Of a stretch of 64,000 nt of DNA, positions 43,626-56,912 are shown piece after piece; position 1 is the stretch's first letter; every line of letters starts with the position of its first letter. The DNA is from Aurantimonas marianensis (lineage in GTDB: Bacteria; Pseudomonadota; Alphaproteobacteria; Rhizobiales; Rhizobiaceae): the NCBI RefSeq assembly GCF_024195285.1, contig NZ_JALHBS010000032.1:31324-95323 (forward strand). Direction: 5' to 3'. A program made the position numbers and the translations under genes. The notes under the pieces were generated by a model that had not been told where the DNA came from, made no database searches, and was given only the letters and a program-made list of their open reading frames with translations.

Positions 43626-44402
43626 CTATCCGTGCCGAAATGTCGGCTGTCGCTTTTCTCGGAAGGCCGACATGCCCTCCTTCCGGTCGCCGCCGGCGAA
43701 TAGCGCGTGAAAGATCCGGCGTTCGTGCAGAAGCCCTTCGCGCAGGCCGACCTCGAAAGAGCGATTGGTTGCCTCCTTGGCGGTCATCGTCGCCGGCTTG
43801 GAAAACTCCGCGATCGTCTTCGCCGCGTCGAGCGCTTCCTCCATCAGCCTGTCGGCCGGCACGAGCCGCGAAACGAGACCGATGCGCTCGGCTTCCTCGG
43901 CGTCGATCATCCGGCCGGTGAGGATCATGTCCATCGCCTTGTACTTGCCGACGGCGCGGGTCAGGCGCTGCGAGCCGCCCATGCCGGGAATGATGCCGAG
44001 CTTGATCTCCGGCTGACCAAACCTGGCGCTGTCGGCCGCAACGATGAGGTCGCACATCATCGCCAGCTCGCAGCCTCCGCCGAGGGCGAAGCCGGCGACA
44101 GCCGCGATCATCGGCGTGCGCACCCGCTCCAGCGCCTCCCAGTCGGAAAACCAGTCCGCGAGCATCATCTCCATCGCGGAGCGGTCTTCCATTTCCTTGA
44201 TGTCGGCGCCGGCCGCGAAGGCCTTTTCCGAGCCGGTGATCAGGATCGCGCCGATTTCGGGATCGCGGTCGAGTTCGGCCGTCAGCTGGACGAGTTCGCG
44301 CATGACCGCGCTGTTGAGCGCGTTCAGCGCCTTGGGACGATTGAGCGTGAGGATCGCGACGCGCCCCTCGCGGCTTTGCAGGACAATGTCGGTTTCGCTC
44401 AT
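43626..44402 (-). CDS. Enoyl-CoA hydratase/isomerase
   Basis: A 258-residue crotonase. Family features are [11 protein letters not shown] near the N-terminus, [11 protein letters not shown] (oxyanion loop), [21 protein letters not shown] with the catalytic Glu in the second loop and [19 protein letters not shown]. It adds water to trans-2-enoyl-CoA in beta-oxidation. It lies 85 bp downstream of a short-chain dehydrogenase gene on the same strand; together they could catalyse successive steps of acyl-CoA or isoleucine breakdown. Confidence 0.94.
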   Translation of the reverse strand: MSETDIVLQSREGRVAILTLNRPKALNALNSAVMRELVQLTAELDRDPEIGAILITGSEKAFAAGADIKEMEDRSAMEMMLADWFSDWEALERVRTPMIAAVAGFALGGGCELAMMCDLIVAADSARFGQPEIKLGIIPGMGGSQRLTRAVGKYKAMDMILTGRMIDAEEAERIGLVSRLVPADRLMEEALDAAKTIAEFSKPATMTAKEATNRSFEVGLREGLLHERRIFHALFAGGDRKEGMSAFREKRQPTFRHG

Positions 44403-44487
44403 GAATTGTCTCCCGGTGTATCGTGCCAGGACGAGATCGGCTCGTCCGTGTGACAGGTCGGTTGGTCGGCCTCGCGACCATAGCGGA

Positions 44488-45255
44488 CTATTTGGGCTGC
44501 ATCCGGATCGCGCCGTCGAGACGGATCGTCTCGCCGTTCAGCATCGGATTTTCAACGATGTGGATAGCGAGTTTGGCATATTCCTCCGCCGTGCCGAGCC
44601 GCGAGGGAAACGGGATCGAGGCGGCGAGCGAGGCCTGCACCTCCTCCGGCATGCCGGCCAACATCGGCGTCTCGAAGATGCCAGGCGCGATGGTCATCAC
44701 CCGGATGCCGGACTTGGCGAGATCGCGCGCCATCGGCAAGGTCATGCCGGCGATACCGGCTTTGGAGGCGGCATAGGCGATCTGTCCCATCTGCCCGTCG
44801 AAGGCCGCGACAGAGGCGGTGCCGACGATGACGCCGCGCTCGCCGTCCGCGTTCAGCGGCTCGGCCTCCGACATCCTCAGCGCCACCTGCGATGAGAGAT
44901 TGAACGTGCCGAAGAGATTGACGGCGATGACTTTCTGGAACAGCGCCGGATCGTGGGCCTCGCCGCGCGACACCGTCTTGCGGCCGACGGCGATGCCGGC
45001 GCAATTGACCAGAATGCGCGGCGTTCCGTGCGCCTCGACGGCCTTGGCCACGGCATCGGCCACCGCGCCCGGATCGGACACGTCGCACTTGACGAACAGG
45101 CCACCGATCTCGTCCGCGACCGCCCGGCCGCCCTCCTCGTTCACGTCGAGCACAGCGACCTTCGCGCCCATCGCCGCAAGCGCCCGCGCCGTGCCACGGC
45201 CAAGCCCCGATCCCGCACCCGACACGATCGCCGGCGTCGTCTGTCCAATGTCCAA
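44488..45255 (-). CDS. Short-chain dehydrogenase, 3-hydroxyacyl-CoA type
   Basis: A 255-residue SDR. The NAD-binding motif [11 protein letters not shown] (residues about 13-23), the acidic residue after strand 2 in [16 protein letters not shown] and the active-site Ser/Tyr/Lys in [21 protein letters not shown] are present. It resembles HSD17B10-type 3-hydroxy-2-methylbutyryl-CoA dehydrogenases. Start is TTG 45255, five bases after a perfect AAGGAGG; longer readings lack this. The neighbouring enoyl-CoA hydratase supports a role in acyl-CoA oxidation. Confidence 0.88.
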   Translation of the reverse strand: MDIGQTTPAIVSGAGSGLGRGTARALAAMGAKVAVLDVNEEGGRAVADEIGGLFVKCDVSDPGAVADAVAKAVEAHGTPRILVNCAGIAVGRKTVSRGEAHDPALFQKVIAVNLFGTFNLSSQVALRMSEAEPLNADGERGVIVGTASVAAFDGQMGQIAYAASKAGIAGMTLPMARDLAKSGIRVMTIAPGIFETPMLAGMPEEVQASLAASIPFPSRLGTAEEYAKLAIHIVENPMLNGETIRLDGAIRMQPK

Positions 45256-45457
45256 GAGTTCCTCCTTCGGTTTCGTTGATCCGACCCGATCGTCACTCGC
45301 GGCCGGTTTGTATTCCCGATGAATTAGCACGTCACCGGAACAGCGAAAGCCCCGCGCGAAGGGCCCCACAACTGAAGCGATATCGTGCGACCACCTTCCC
45401 TGCCCCGCCACCCTGTCGTAAGGAGCGGGCAACGCAACATCCGGCCCGGAGTCTGGC

Positions 45458-46315
45458 ATGAGCCGCACCGTCTACGTCAATGGCGACTACCTTCCCGAAG
45501 AAGAGGCGAAGATCTCGGTCTTCGACCGTGGTTTCCTGTTCGCCGACGCGGTCTACGAAGTGACCAGCGTTCTGTCGGGCAAGCTCGTCGACTTCGCTGC
45601 CCACATGAAACGGCTCGAGCGTTCGCTGTCCGAGCTCAAGATGACGCGGCCGGCCAGCGAAGCCGACCTCCTGGCGATCCACCGCGAACTCGTCGCGCGC
45701 AACGGCATCGACGAAGGCCTGGTCTACATGCAGGTAGGCCGTGGCGCGGCTGATCGCGACTTCCTGTTCCCGCCGGAAGACACCAAGCCTTCGTTGGTCT
45801 TGTTCACCCAGGCAATGGGACTGCGCGACAAGCCGGCCGGGCGCACCGGCATCAAGGTCGCCTCGGTGCCGGATCTGCGCTGGGGCCGGCGCGACATCAA
45901 GACGGTGCAGCTGCTTTATCCCTCGATCGCCAAGACGGAAGCCAAGGCGAAGGGCGCCGACGATGCCTGGCTGGTCGAGGACGGCATGGTGACCGAGGGC
46001 ACATCCAACAACGCTTACATCCTCACCGAAGACGGCGCGCTGGTCACGCGCGCCCTGTCCCATGCGATACTGCACGGCATTACGCGCGCCGCCGTGTTGC
46101 GAATGGCCAAGGAGGACGGGTTGCGGATCGAGGAGCGCAGCTTCACTTTGGACGAGGCCAAGCGAGCGAAGGAAGCATTCATCACCTCGGCCTCCGCTTT
46201 TGTACTGCCGGTGGTTGAGATCGATGGCTTGACGCTCGGCGACGGAACACCCGGCCCGGTAGCGCGGCGACTAAGGGAAATTTATCTGGCCGAGGCGGAA
46301 CGCACGGCGATCTAG
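45458..46315 (+). CDS. Class IV aminotransferase (D-amino-acid transaminase type)
   Basis: A 285-residue PLP enzyme of fold type IV. The N-terminal VYVNGDYLPEEEAKISVFDRGFLFADAVYE is the D-alanine aminotransferase pattern; in shorter parts: DRGFLFADAVYE at 23-34. Lys148 in RRDIKTVQLL binds PLP, and Glu180 in VTEGTSNNAYI is the ring-nitrogen partner. It would exchange amino groups between D-amino acids and 2-oxo acids; a branched-chain role is less likely but not excluded. It stands alone upstream of glpR. Confidence 0.9.
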   Translation: MSRTVYVNGDYLPEEEAKISVFDRGFLFADAVYEVTSVLSGKLVDFAAHMKRLERSLSELKMTRPASEADLLAIHRELVARNGIDEGLVYMQVGRGAADRDFLFPPEDTKPSLVLFTQAMGLRDKPAGRTGIKVASVPDLRWGRRDIKTVQLLYPSIAKTEAKAKGADDAWLVEDGMVTEGTSNNAYILTEDGALVTRALSHAILHGITRAAVLRMAKEDGLRIEERSFTLDEAKRAKEAFITSASAFVLPVVEIDGLTLGDGTPGPVARRLREIYLAEAERTAI

Positions 46316-46360
46316 GCAGGCTCCGCGACGTCACCGCCGGGAGCGGGCAGCGGCCACCTG

Positions 46361-46390
46361 GTTTCGTTTATTGCGTTTGGGTTTCGTTTT
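46361..46390. promoter_or_regulatory. Candidate GlpR operator upstream of glpR
   Basis: Two exact TTTCGTTT copies, 20 bp apart (46362, 46382), flank a variant TTGCGTTT (46371). TTGCGT also forms a possible -35 with CATGAT 17 bp later. The same repeat occurs before glpD, suggesting autoregulation by GlpR. Confidence 0.5.
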
Positions 46391-46423
46391 ATTCATGATC
46401 GCCTCCCTCTGGAGGAGTACGTC

Positions 46424-47212
46424 ATGCTGTCCGACCGCCAAATGCAGATTCTCGAGGCTGCCAAGCGCTCGGGCAGGGTCTCCGTCGACGAACTGGCGGG
46501 GCGCTACGACGTTTCCGTGCAGACCATCCGCAAGGATCTGAACGAGCTTTGCGAGCAGCGGCTATTGTCCCGCGTGCATGGCGGCGCCATCCTCTCCTCG
46601 GGCGTGGAGAACGTCGGCTATGATGCGCGAAGAACGATCGCGGCCGAGGAAAAGGCGGCGATCGGCAGAGCCGTTGCCGATCTCATTCCCGACCGGGCCT
46701 CGCTGTTCGTCAACATCGGCACCACCACCGAAGCGGTGGCCCACGCTCTGCTTCGCCATGCGGGCCTGATGGTCATCACCAACAATATCAACGTCGCGAC
46801 GGCCATGCGGCCCTATCCGGAGATGGAGGTGGTCATTGCCGGCGGCGTCGTGCGCCGCTCCGACGGCGGCATCGTCGGCGAGGCGGCCGTCGATTTCATC
46901 CGCCAGTTCCGGGTGGATTTCGCGGTGATCGGCGTTTCGGCGATCGATGCCGACGGGTCGCTTCTTGACTTAGACTATCGCGAGGTGCGGGTCGCACAGG
47001 CGATCATCTCAAACGCCCGCCATGTGATTCTGGCATCCGACTCCTCGAAGTTCGAGCGCAGCGCGCCAGTTCGGATCGGGCACCTCGACCAGATGGACAC
47101 CTTCGTCACCGATGCCGCACCAGCAACGATCCAGCACATCTGCCGCGACAACGATGTGCGCTTGATCGAGACATCCCCGGCCCCAGCCGATCGGAGCCAG
47201 AGCCATCGTTAA
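46424..47212 (+). CDS. glpR: DeoR-family regulator GlpR
   Basis: A 262-residue DeoR-type repressor. The N-terminal winged helix includes RSGRVSVDELAGRYDVSVQTIRKDLNELC (read as RVSVDELAGRYDVSVQTIRK) and LSRVHGGAI. The C-terminal sugar-phosphate sensor domain has INIGTTTEAVAHAL-like NIGTTTEAVA, TNNINVA and DFAVIGVSAIDADGSLLD. In the glp context the effector is probably glycerol 3-phosphate. GGAGGAG precedes ATG 46424. It is the first gene of the glycerol locus and has TTTCGTTT repeats upstream. Confidence 0.92.
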   Translation: MLSDRQMQILEAAKRSGRVSVDELAGRYDVSVQTIRKDLNELCEQRLLSRVHGGAILSSGVENVGYDARRTIAAEEKAAIGRAVADLIPDRASLFVNIGTTTEAVAHALLRHAGLMVITNNINVATAMRPYPEMEVVIAGGVVRRSDGGIVGEAAVDFIRQFRVDFAVIGVSAIDADGSLLDLDYREVRVAQAIISNARHVILASDSSKFERSAPVRIGHLDQMDTFVTDAAPATIQHICRDNDVRLIETSPAPADRSQSHR

Positions 47213-47213
47213 T

Positions 47214-47247
47214 TTTCGTTTGACCTTCGCTTTAGTTTCGTCATAGC
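47214..47247 (+). promoter_or_regulatory. Candidate glpD promoter with GlpR repeats
   Basis: TTGACC (47220-47225) and CATAGC (47242-47247) are spaced by 16 bases. Three TTTCGTTT-like repeats (47214, 47226, 47236; CG steps 11 bp apart) overlap both elements, a layout suited to repression by GlpR. Confidence 0.5.
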
Positions 47248-47306
47248 CTCACGGACGTTCGCGACCGCAACCTCAATGTTGCCGCGCGAAGCCTGGGGAG
47301 GCGGTT

Positions 47307-48806
47307 CTGGACTACGACGTCTTCATCATCGGCGGCGGCATCAACGGTTGCGGCATCGCGCGTGATGCCGCGGGGCGCGGCTACAGCGTCGGCCTGGCCG
47401 AGATGAACGATCTGGCCTCCGGCACGTCCTCTTGGTCGACCAAACTCATTCACGGCGGCCTGCGTTATCTCGAGCACTACGAGTTCAGCCTGGTACGGCA
47501 CGCGCTGATGGAGCGCGAGGTGCTGTGGGCCATCGCGCCGCACATCATCCGGCCGTTGCGGTTCATCCTACCCCACCATGCCGGGTTGCGGCCGGCCTGG
47601 CTGCTGAGGCTAGGGCTGTTTCTCTACGACCACCGCGGCGGTCGCAAGAAGCTGCGGGCGACGACGACGGTCGATCTCGACGGCCCGCTCGGCGCGCCAC
47701 TGAGGGACGAATTCCACAAGGGCTTCGAATATTCCGACGCGCGCGTCGACGACGCCCGGCTCGTCGTTCTCAACGCCCGCGACGCCGCGGCCTGGGGCGC
47801 CGACATCATGGTCCGCACCAAGGTGATCGGGGCACGGCGCGAGACCGACCGATGGAAAGTGACACTCAGCGATCAGGAGAACGGTCGGACTTTCACGGTT
47901 TCGGCGCGCTTCCTCGTCAATGTCGGAGGCCCCTGGGTCGACGCGATCATCCAGACAGCGATAGGGCAAAACCAGGCCCACAACATTCGCCTCGTCCAAG
48001 GCTCGCACATCGTCACCCGCAAGCTCTACGAGCACGACCGCGCCTATATTTTCCAGAACGCCGACGACCGGATCATCTTCACGATTCCCTATGAGGAAGA
48101 CTTCACCCTCGTCGGCACGACCGACCAGGATTTCGATGGCGATCCGGGCGACGCGGCGATCACCGAGGCGGAGACGCAGTATCTTCTCTCCGCCGCTAGC
48201 GAATATTTCAAACGGCCCGTCATCGCCGACGACATCGTCTGGTCCTATTCGGGCGTGCGCCCGCTTTTCGACGACGGCGCCTCCAAGGCGCAGGAGGCCA
48301 CGCGCGACTATGTCCTGAAGGTCGATGGCGACGAGGACGAGCCGGCGCTTCTCAACGGTTTCGGCGGCAAGATCACCACCTATCGGGTTCTCTCCGAGGA
48401 GGTACTGGAGAAGATCGAGCGGCGCCTCGGCGCCAGAGGATCGCGCTGGACCGGCGACAGGCCCCTGCCCGGCGGCGACTTTCCGGTCGAGGGTCTGGCG
48501 GCGCTGGAGTCGGAATTGCACCGCTCCGTTCCCGAACTGGATGAGCGCACCGTGCGGCGTCTGGCGCGCGGCTACGGCACCGACGCCCGGCAGTTCGTGC
48601 GCCCCGGCGCGCTGGGATCGGATTTCGGTCATGGGCTCTATGAGGCCGAGGTCGACTGGCTTGTCCGTAACGAATGGGCGCGGACGGCCGAGGACATTCT
48701 CTGGCGCCGCACCAAGCTTGGATTGCGATTCGACCGGAACCAGGAATCTGAGCTTGCCGAACACATGAAGAATCGAAAATCTGAGCGGAGCAAAGCGGCC
48801 GAGTAG
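47307..48806 (+). CDS. glpD: Glycerol-3-phosphate dehydrogenase GlpD (CTG start)
   Basis: The FAD enzyme that oxidises glycerol 3-phosphate to dihydroxyacetone phosphate at the inner membrane. The FAD fingerprint IIGGGINGCGIARDAAGRG lies right at the N-terminus, followed by MNDLASGTSSWSTKLIHGG and ending near 499 residues, the normal length. The frame is open only back to a TAG at 47244, and between it and the FAD motif there is no ATG, GTG or TTG; CTG 47307 is the sole candidate, five bases after GGGGAGG. Starting at the first ATG (47403) would delete the FAD motif. First enzyme gene of the glp operon. Confidence 0.93.
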   Translation: MDYDVFIIGGGINGCGIARDAAGRGYSVGLAEMNDLASGTSSWSTKLIHGGLRYLEHYEFSLVRHALMEREVLWAIAPHIIRPLRFILPHHAGLRPAWLLRLGLFLYDHRGGRKKLRATTTVDLDGPLGAPLRDEFHKGFEYSDARVDDARLVVLNARDAAAWGADIMVRTKVIGARRETDRWKVTLSDQENGRTFTVSARFLVNVGGPWVDAIIQTAIGQNQAHNIRLVQGSHIVTRKLYEHDRAYIFQNADDRIIFTIPYEEDFTLVGTTDQDFDGDPGDAAITEAETQYLLSAASEYFKRPVIADDIVWSYSGVRPLFDDGASKAQEATRDYVLKVDGDEDEPALLNGFGGKITTYRVLSEEVLEKIERRLGARGSRWTGDRPLPGGDFPVEGLAALESELHRSVPELDERTVRRLARGYGTDARQFVRPGALGSDFGHGLYEAEVDWLVRNEWARTAEDILWRRTKLGLRFDRNQESELAEHMKNRKSERSKAAE

Positions 48807-48826
48807 CAGCCGTCTGGGAGGACAAT

Positions 48827-49900
48827 TTGCTCGAATTGCAGAACGTCAGCCGCGGCGTCGGCGGTGAAAGACACATCATCGACGTCTCGCTCACTCTCGA
48901 TCGCGGCTCGCTCAACGTGCTGCTCGGCCCGACGCTAGCCGGCAAGACCAGCCTGATGCGCCTGATGGCCGGACTCGACGCCCCGACCTCCGGTCGCATC
49001 CTGATGGACGGCAAGGACGTGACCGGCGTGCCTGTGCGCAAACGCAACGTCGCCATGGTCTACCAGCAATTCATCAACTACCCCTCGCTGACCGTCTACG
49101 AGAACATCGCCTCTCCGATGCGCATCGCCGGTCACTCGAAGGCCGGGATCGAGGCGGCGGTCCACAAGGCTGCCGAGTTGATGAAGCTGACGCCGTTTCT
49201 CGACCGCACGCCGCTCAATCTTTCCGGCGGTCAGCAGCAGCGCACGGCGCTGGCGCGCGCCCTCGTCAAGAACGCCGAACTTGTTCTGCTCGACGAGCCG
49301 CTCGCCAATCTCGATTACAAGCTGCGCGAGGAATTGCGCGAGGAACTGCCGCGAATTTTCGCCGAGACCGGGGCGATCTTCGTCTATGCCACGACCGAGC
49401 CGCACGAGGCGCTGCTTCTGGGCGGGCGCACCGCGACGATGTCGAAAGGCCGCGTCACGCAGTTCGGCGAGACCACCGACGTCTATCGCCGCCCGCACGA
49501 TCTCCTCACCGCGCGAACCTTCTCCGATCCGCCGCTGAACGTGATGGATTTCGAAAAGACCGGCACGCGCTTCGCTTCACCGAACGGCGTCACCTTCGAT
49601 GCCGCTCCCGCTCTTTCCAACCTTCCGGACGGCGCCTATCGCGGCGGCATCCGGCCGCATCATCTGACGTTCGAAACCGGCGAAGGCGGCTTCGAGGCGA
49701 AAGTGGTGCTGACGGAGGTCACCGGCTCGGAAACCTTCGTCCACGCCGATGTCGGCGACGACAGCATCATCGCCCTCGTCCATGGAGTCCGCCGCATCGA
49801 ACCCGGCGATCCTATCCGCCTGTCCTTCGATCCAACGAAAATCCTGATCTTCGACGAACATGGCAATGCCGCCGCCGCGTCCGCGCGACAAGCGGCTTGA
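48827..49900 (+). CDS. glpS: Glycerol ABC transporter ATPase GlpS
   Basis: ATP-binding subunit, 357 residues, of the Rhizobium-type glycerol importer. Walker A GPTLAGKT (34-41), Q-loop YQQFINYPS, canonical signature LSGGQQQR (132-139) and Walker B LVLLDEP. At the H-loop the usual His is Thr190 (ATTEPHEA in place of VTHDQxEA). The C-terminal part is a regulatory OB-type domain. Start TTG 48827 follows GGGAGG. It forms a pair with GlpT encoded next. Confidence 0.92.
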   Translation: MLELQNVSRGVGGERHIIDVSLTLDRGSLNVLLGPTLAGKTSLMRLMAGLDAPTSGRILMDGKDVTGVPVRKRNVAMVYQQFINYPSLTVYENIASPMRIAGHSKAGIEAAVHKAAELMKLTPFLDRTPLNLSGGQQQRTALARALVKNAELVLLDEPLANLDYKLREELREELPRIFAETGAIFVYATTEPHEALLLGGRTATMSKGRVTQFGETTDVYRRPHDLLTARTFSDPPLNVMDFEKTGTRFASPNGVTFDAAPALSNLPDGAYRGGIRPHHLTFETGEGGFEAKVVLTEVTGSETFVHADVGDDSIIALVHGVRRIEPGDPIRLSFDPTKILIFDEHGNAAAASARQAA

Positions 49901-49910
49901 GGAGACGTTC

Positions 49911-50987
<1,077 letters not shown>

Positions 50988-50998
50988 GGAGACCGATC

Positions 50999-51882
50999 AT
51001 GGAAAAGACCTGGAACAACAAAGCCTGGTTCATGGTCCTGCCGGTGCTGCTGCTGGTCGCGTTCTCCGCCGTGATCCCGCTGATGACGGTGGTCAATTAT
51101 TCGGTCCAGGACACCTTCGGCAACAACCAGTTCTTCTGGGCCGGCACAGCCTGGTTCCAGGATATCCTCACCTCCGCCCGTTTCCACGACGCGCTGATCC
51201 GCAACCTGATCTTCTCCGCAATCATCCTGGCGATCGAAATCCCGCTGGGCATTCTGGTAGCGCTGTCGATGCCCAGGAGAGGTTTTTGGGTTTCGGTCTG
51301 CCTCGTCCTCATGGCGCTGCCGCTGCTGATCCCCTGGAACGTCGTCGGCACCATCTGGCAGGTCTTCGGCCGAACCGACATCGGGCTTCTCGGCTATTCC
51401 GTCGCCGCCCTCGGCATCGACTACAATTACGTCCGCGATCCGTTCGACGCCTGGGTCACTGTCATCCTGATGGATGTCTGGCACTGGACCAGTCTTGTCG
51501 TGCTGTTGTGCTACGCCGGCCTCGTCTCCATCCCCGACGCCTACTATCAGGCCGCCAAGATCGACGGCGCGTCGCGCTGGGCCGTTTTCCGCTTCATCCA
51601 GCTGCCGAAAATGGGTCGGGTGCTTTTGATCGCCGTGCTCTTACGCTTCATGGACAGTTTCATGATCTACACCGAGCCCTTCGTCGTCACCGGCGGCGGT
51701 CCGGGCAATTCGACCACTTTCCTGTCGATCGACCTCGTCAAGCTCGCGATCGGCCAGTTCAACCTTGGCGAAGCGGCCGCCATGTCGCTCGTCTACTTCC
51801 TGATCATCCTCGCGCTCTCCTGGGTCTTCTACACCGTGATGACCAATGCCGGAGCCGACAAGCCGCTGACGGGAGTGTCCGA

Positions 51883-51886
<4 letters not shown>
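50999..51886 (+). CDS. glpP: Glycerol ABC transporter permease GlpP
   Basis: A 295-residue permease with six hydrophobic segments. The ATPase-contact loop (EAA loop) is YYQAAKIDGASRWAVFRFIQ, as in carbohydrate-type permeases. The N-terminus (KAWFMVLPVLLLVAFSAVIP) is the first span. Its stop overlaps the glpQ start (ATGA). Role from synteny with glpSTPQUV of Rhizobium. Confidence 0.92.
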
Positions 51887-52784
<898 letters not shown>

Positions 52785-52785
<1 letters not shown>

Positions 52786-53066
52786 TGGATTTCTCATGGA
52801 TGGCCTGGACCTGGCCGACCGCGATCTTCTTTCTGGTGATCTTCGCCATGATCGCCGGCATGGGCGTGTGGGAATACGCCGTGCCCGGCGGCAGCCCCCG
52901 CGTCGGCATCCTGCGCTTCGAGACGACGCGCGGCGACCGTTTGTTCGTCTCGCTGCTCGGTTCGGCCTTCATCTGCCTCGGCTGGCTCTGGGCCACCGAT
53001 CTGACGCTCTGGTACGCGCTGATCGTCTGCGGCCTCTTTTTCGTTCTCGTCTTTCGCTTCGTCTGA
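52785..53066 (+). CDS. glpU: DUF2160 small membrane protein GlpU
   Basis: A 93-residue protein with three hydrophobic segments (AIFFLVIFAMIAGMGVWEY, LFVSLLGSAFICLGWLWA and LWYALIVCGLFFVLVF) and a polar loop PGGSPRVGILRFETTRGDR. It is the DUF2160 protein that accompanies glycerol ABC transporters; its job is unknown. Its ATG overlaps the glpQ stop, so it is coupled to the permease genes. Confidence 0.9.
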
Positions 53067-53150
53067 CGAGGGAACCGGGCACGTCGCGTCACCGCCGGTC
53101 GACGCATGTCAGCCCATCACACGGACCGGCGACTTTCCGGGAGGAAAAGC

Positions 53151-54953
<1,803 letters not shown>

Positions 54954-54976
54954 TCGGCCGATCCATAACGACAAGG

Positions 54977-55002
54977 AAAGCCGGGCTCGCCCCGGCTTTC
55001 TG
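54977..55002 (+). terminator. Hairpin between glpV and glpK
   Basis: AAAGCCGGG pairs with CCCGGCTTT around a 5-base loop, 23 bp after glpV, with only a short T-tract; glpK follows at 55042. It could attenuate expression of glpK or protect the upstream message. Confidence 0.6.
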
Positions 55003-55041
55003 CTATTCGACCACGACTTGTCGCATCAAGGAGAGACAGCC

Positions 55042-56529
55042 ATGTCCGGATACGTCCTCGCCATCGACCAGGGCACGACGTCGTCGCGCGCCATCGTCTT
55101 TGACGACGGCTTTCGCATCGTCGGTGTCGGCCAGGAAGAGTTTCCGCAGCATTTTCCGCGCTCGGGCTGGGTCGAGCACGATCCCGAGGATATCTGGCGC
55201 TCGGTCGTGGCGACGGTCCGCACCGCCCTCGCCGACGCCTCGCTCTCGGCCTCCGACATTGCAGCGATAGGCATCACCAATCAGCGCGAGACCGCGCTGA
55301 TCTGGGACCGCGACACCGGCAAGCCGATTCACAACGCCATCGTCTGGCAGGACCGCCGCACTGCCGATATCTGCCGCAAGCTCGTCGAAGACGGCGCCGA
55401 GCCGGAGATCACGGCGAAGACCGGGCTGATCGTCGATCCGTATTTCTCCGGTACCAAGATCGCCTGGATGCTGGACAATGTGGAGGGAGCACGCGCCAAG
55501 GCCGAAGCCGGCAAGCTCGCTTTCGGCACCGTCGACAGCTTCCTTCTGTGGCGACTGACCGGCGGCAGGGTTCATGCGACCGATACCACCAATGCCTGCC
55601 GCACCATGCTGTTCGACATCGAGGCGAACGCCTGGGACGAGGAGCTGCTCAAGCTGCTGAACATCCCCCGCGCCCTTCTGCCTGAGGTGAAGGACTGCGA
55701 CAACGAATTCGGTGTGACCGAGGCGTCGCTGTTCGGCGCCGCGATACCGGTCTGCGGCATCGCCGGTGACCAGCACGCAGCGACCCTCGGCCAGGCCTGC
55801 TTCGCACCCGGAATGCTGAAATCGACCTACGGCACCGGCTGCTTCGCCGTGCTCAACACCGGCGATACCCGCGTGCCATCCTCCAACCGCCTGCTGACGA
55901 CGATCGCCTATCGCCTGTCCGGCAAGACCGCCTTCGCCCTCGAAGGCTCGATCTTCATCGCCGGCGCCGCCGTGCAATGGCTGCGCGACGGGCTGGGCGT
56001 CGTCGAGCGCGCGGAGCGCAGCGGGCCGATGGCCGCAGCGGCGGACGAGGCCCAGGACGTCTACATGGTGCCGGCCTTTACCGGTCTCGGCGCGCCCTGG
56101 TGGGACGCGGAGGCGCGCGGCGCCATCTACGGCCTGACCCGCAACACCGGTCCGAACGAGATCGCCCGCGCCGCGCTCGAGGCCGTCTGCTTCCAGACCG
56201 CCGACCTCCTCTCGGCCATGAAGAAGGACTGGACCGGCGCCAGCGACACGATCCTGCGCGTCGACGGCGGCATGGTCGCGTCGGACTGGACGATGCAGCG
56301 CCTCGCAGACCTTCTCGACGCGCCGGTCGACCGGCCGGTGGTGCTGGAGACGACGGCGCTCGGCGCCGCCTGGGTCGCCGGGCAGAAGGCGGGCGTGTGG
56401 CCGGACATGGCCGGCTTTTCCGAGCGCTGGCGCCTGGAGCGCCGCTTCGAGCCGCGAATGGACGCCGTCACACGCGGGCGCAAGCTTGAAGGCTGGGCCG
56501 ACGCGGTGGGCCGGACGCTGAGCCGGTAA
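55042..56529 (+). CDS. glpK: Glycerol kinase
   Basis: Phosphorylates imported glycerol to glycerol 3-phosphate. The 495-residue FGGY kinase has the phosphate-binding [15 protein letters not shown] at the start, [27 protein letters not shown]-like [14 protein letters not shown] and [17 protein letters not shown]. GAGCGVxx is present as [20 protein letters not shown] precedes ATG 55042. Placed at the end of the glycerol locus it completes the pathway from uptake to glycolysis via GlpD. Confidence 0.97.
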   Translation: MSGYVLAIDQGTTSSRAIVFDDGFRIVGVGQEEFPQHFPRSGWVEHDPEDIWRSVVATVRTALADASLSASDIAAIGITNQRETALIWDRDTGKPIHNAIVWQDRRTADICRKLVEDGAEPEITAKTGLIVDPYFSGTKIAWMLDNVEGARAKAEAGKLAFGTVDSFLLWRLTGGRVHATDTTNACRTMLFDIEANAWDEELLKLLNIPRALLPEVKDCDNEFGVTEASLFGAAIPVCGIAGDQHAATLGQACFAPGMLKSTYGTGCFAVLNTGDTRVPSSNRLLTTIAYRLSGKTAFALEGSIFIAGAAVQWLRDGLGVVERAERSGPMAAAADEAQDVYMVPAFTGLGAPWWDAEARGAIYGLTRNTGPNEIARAALEAVCFQTADLLSAMKKDWTGASDTILRVDGGMVASDWTMQRLADLLDAPVDRPVVLETTALGAAWVAGQKAGVWPDMAGFSERWRLERRFEPRMDAVTRGRKLEGWADAVGRTLSR

Positions 56530-56571
56530 AGCCGCGCTGGACCGGACGACCCCATCAAGACACTGGACGCG

Positions 56572-56604
56572 GGGATATCCCGGCATTAGGTTCGGGATAT
56601 CCCG
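56572..56604. promoter_or_regulatory. Twin-palindrome vapBC operator candidate
   Basis: Two GGGATATCCC palindromes (56572-56581 and, as the 12-bp CGGGATATCCCG, 56593-56604) lie 22 bp apart centre to centre, just before vapB. Two closely spaced palindromes on one DNA face are typical of VapB-VapC autorepression sites. Confidence 0.7.
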
Positions 56605-56630
56605 CTGCGATCGTCTTGGGAGGTCACGCC

Positions 56631-56912
56631 ATGCCCCTTTATGTCAAAGACCGCGAGGTCGGCGAATTGGCCGATCGACTGGCCAGACTAAAGAAGACCA
56701 GCAAGACGGAGGCCGTCCGCGATGCATTGCTTTCGGAATTGGCTCGGACTCCGGCGTCACAAGCAGAGGCGGCAGGAGCCGACGCCGAAACCGATGCCTA
56801 TGTCGAACGGGCACTTCGTCTGGCGCGGGAACTGCGAGAAAAATATCCACCTCAAGGCGAGGGACTCCCGGTAACCAAGGAATGGATCGATAGCCTCTAC
56901 GAGTGCGACTGA
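56631..56912 (+). CDS. vapB: VapB-type antitoxin
   Basis: A 93-residue antitoxin with an N-terminal DNA-binding region (YVKDREVGELADRLARLKKT then SKTEAVRDALLSELA), as in the Rv0623/PSK-type VapB family, and a C-terminal stretch (EKYPPQGEGLPVTKEWIDSL) that would wrap the toxin. GGGAGG precedes ATG 56631. The stop overlaps the vapC start (TGATG). Confidence 0.9.
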   Translation: MPLYVKDREVGELADRLARLKKTSKTEAVRDALLSELARTPASQAEAAGADAETDAYVERALRLARELREKYPPQGEGLPVTKEWIDSLYECD

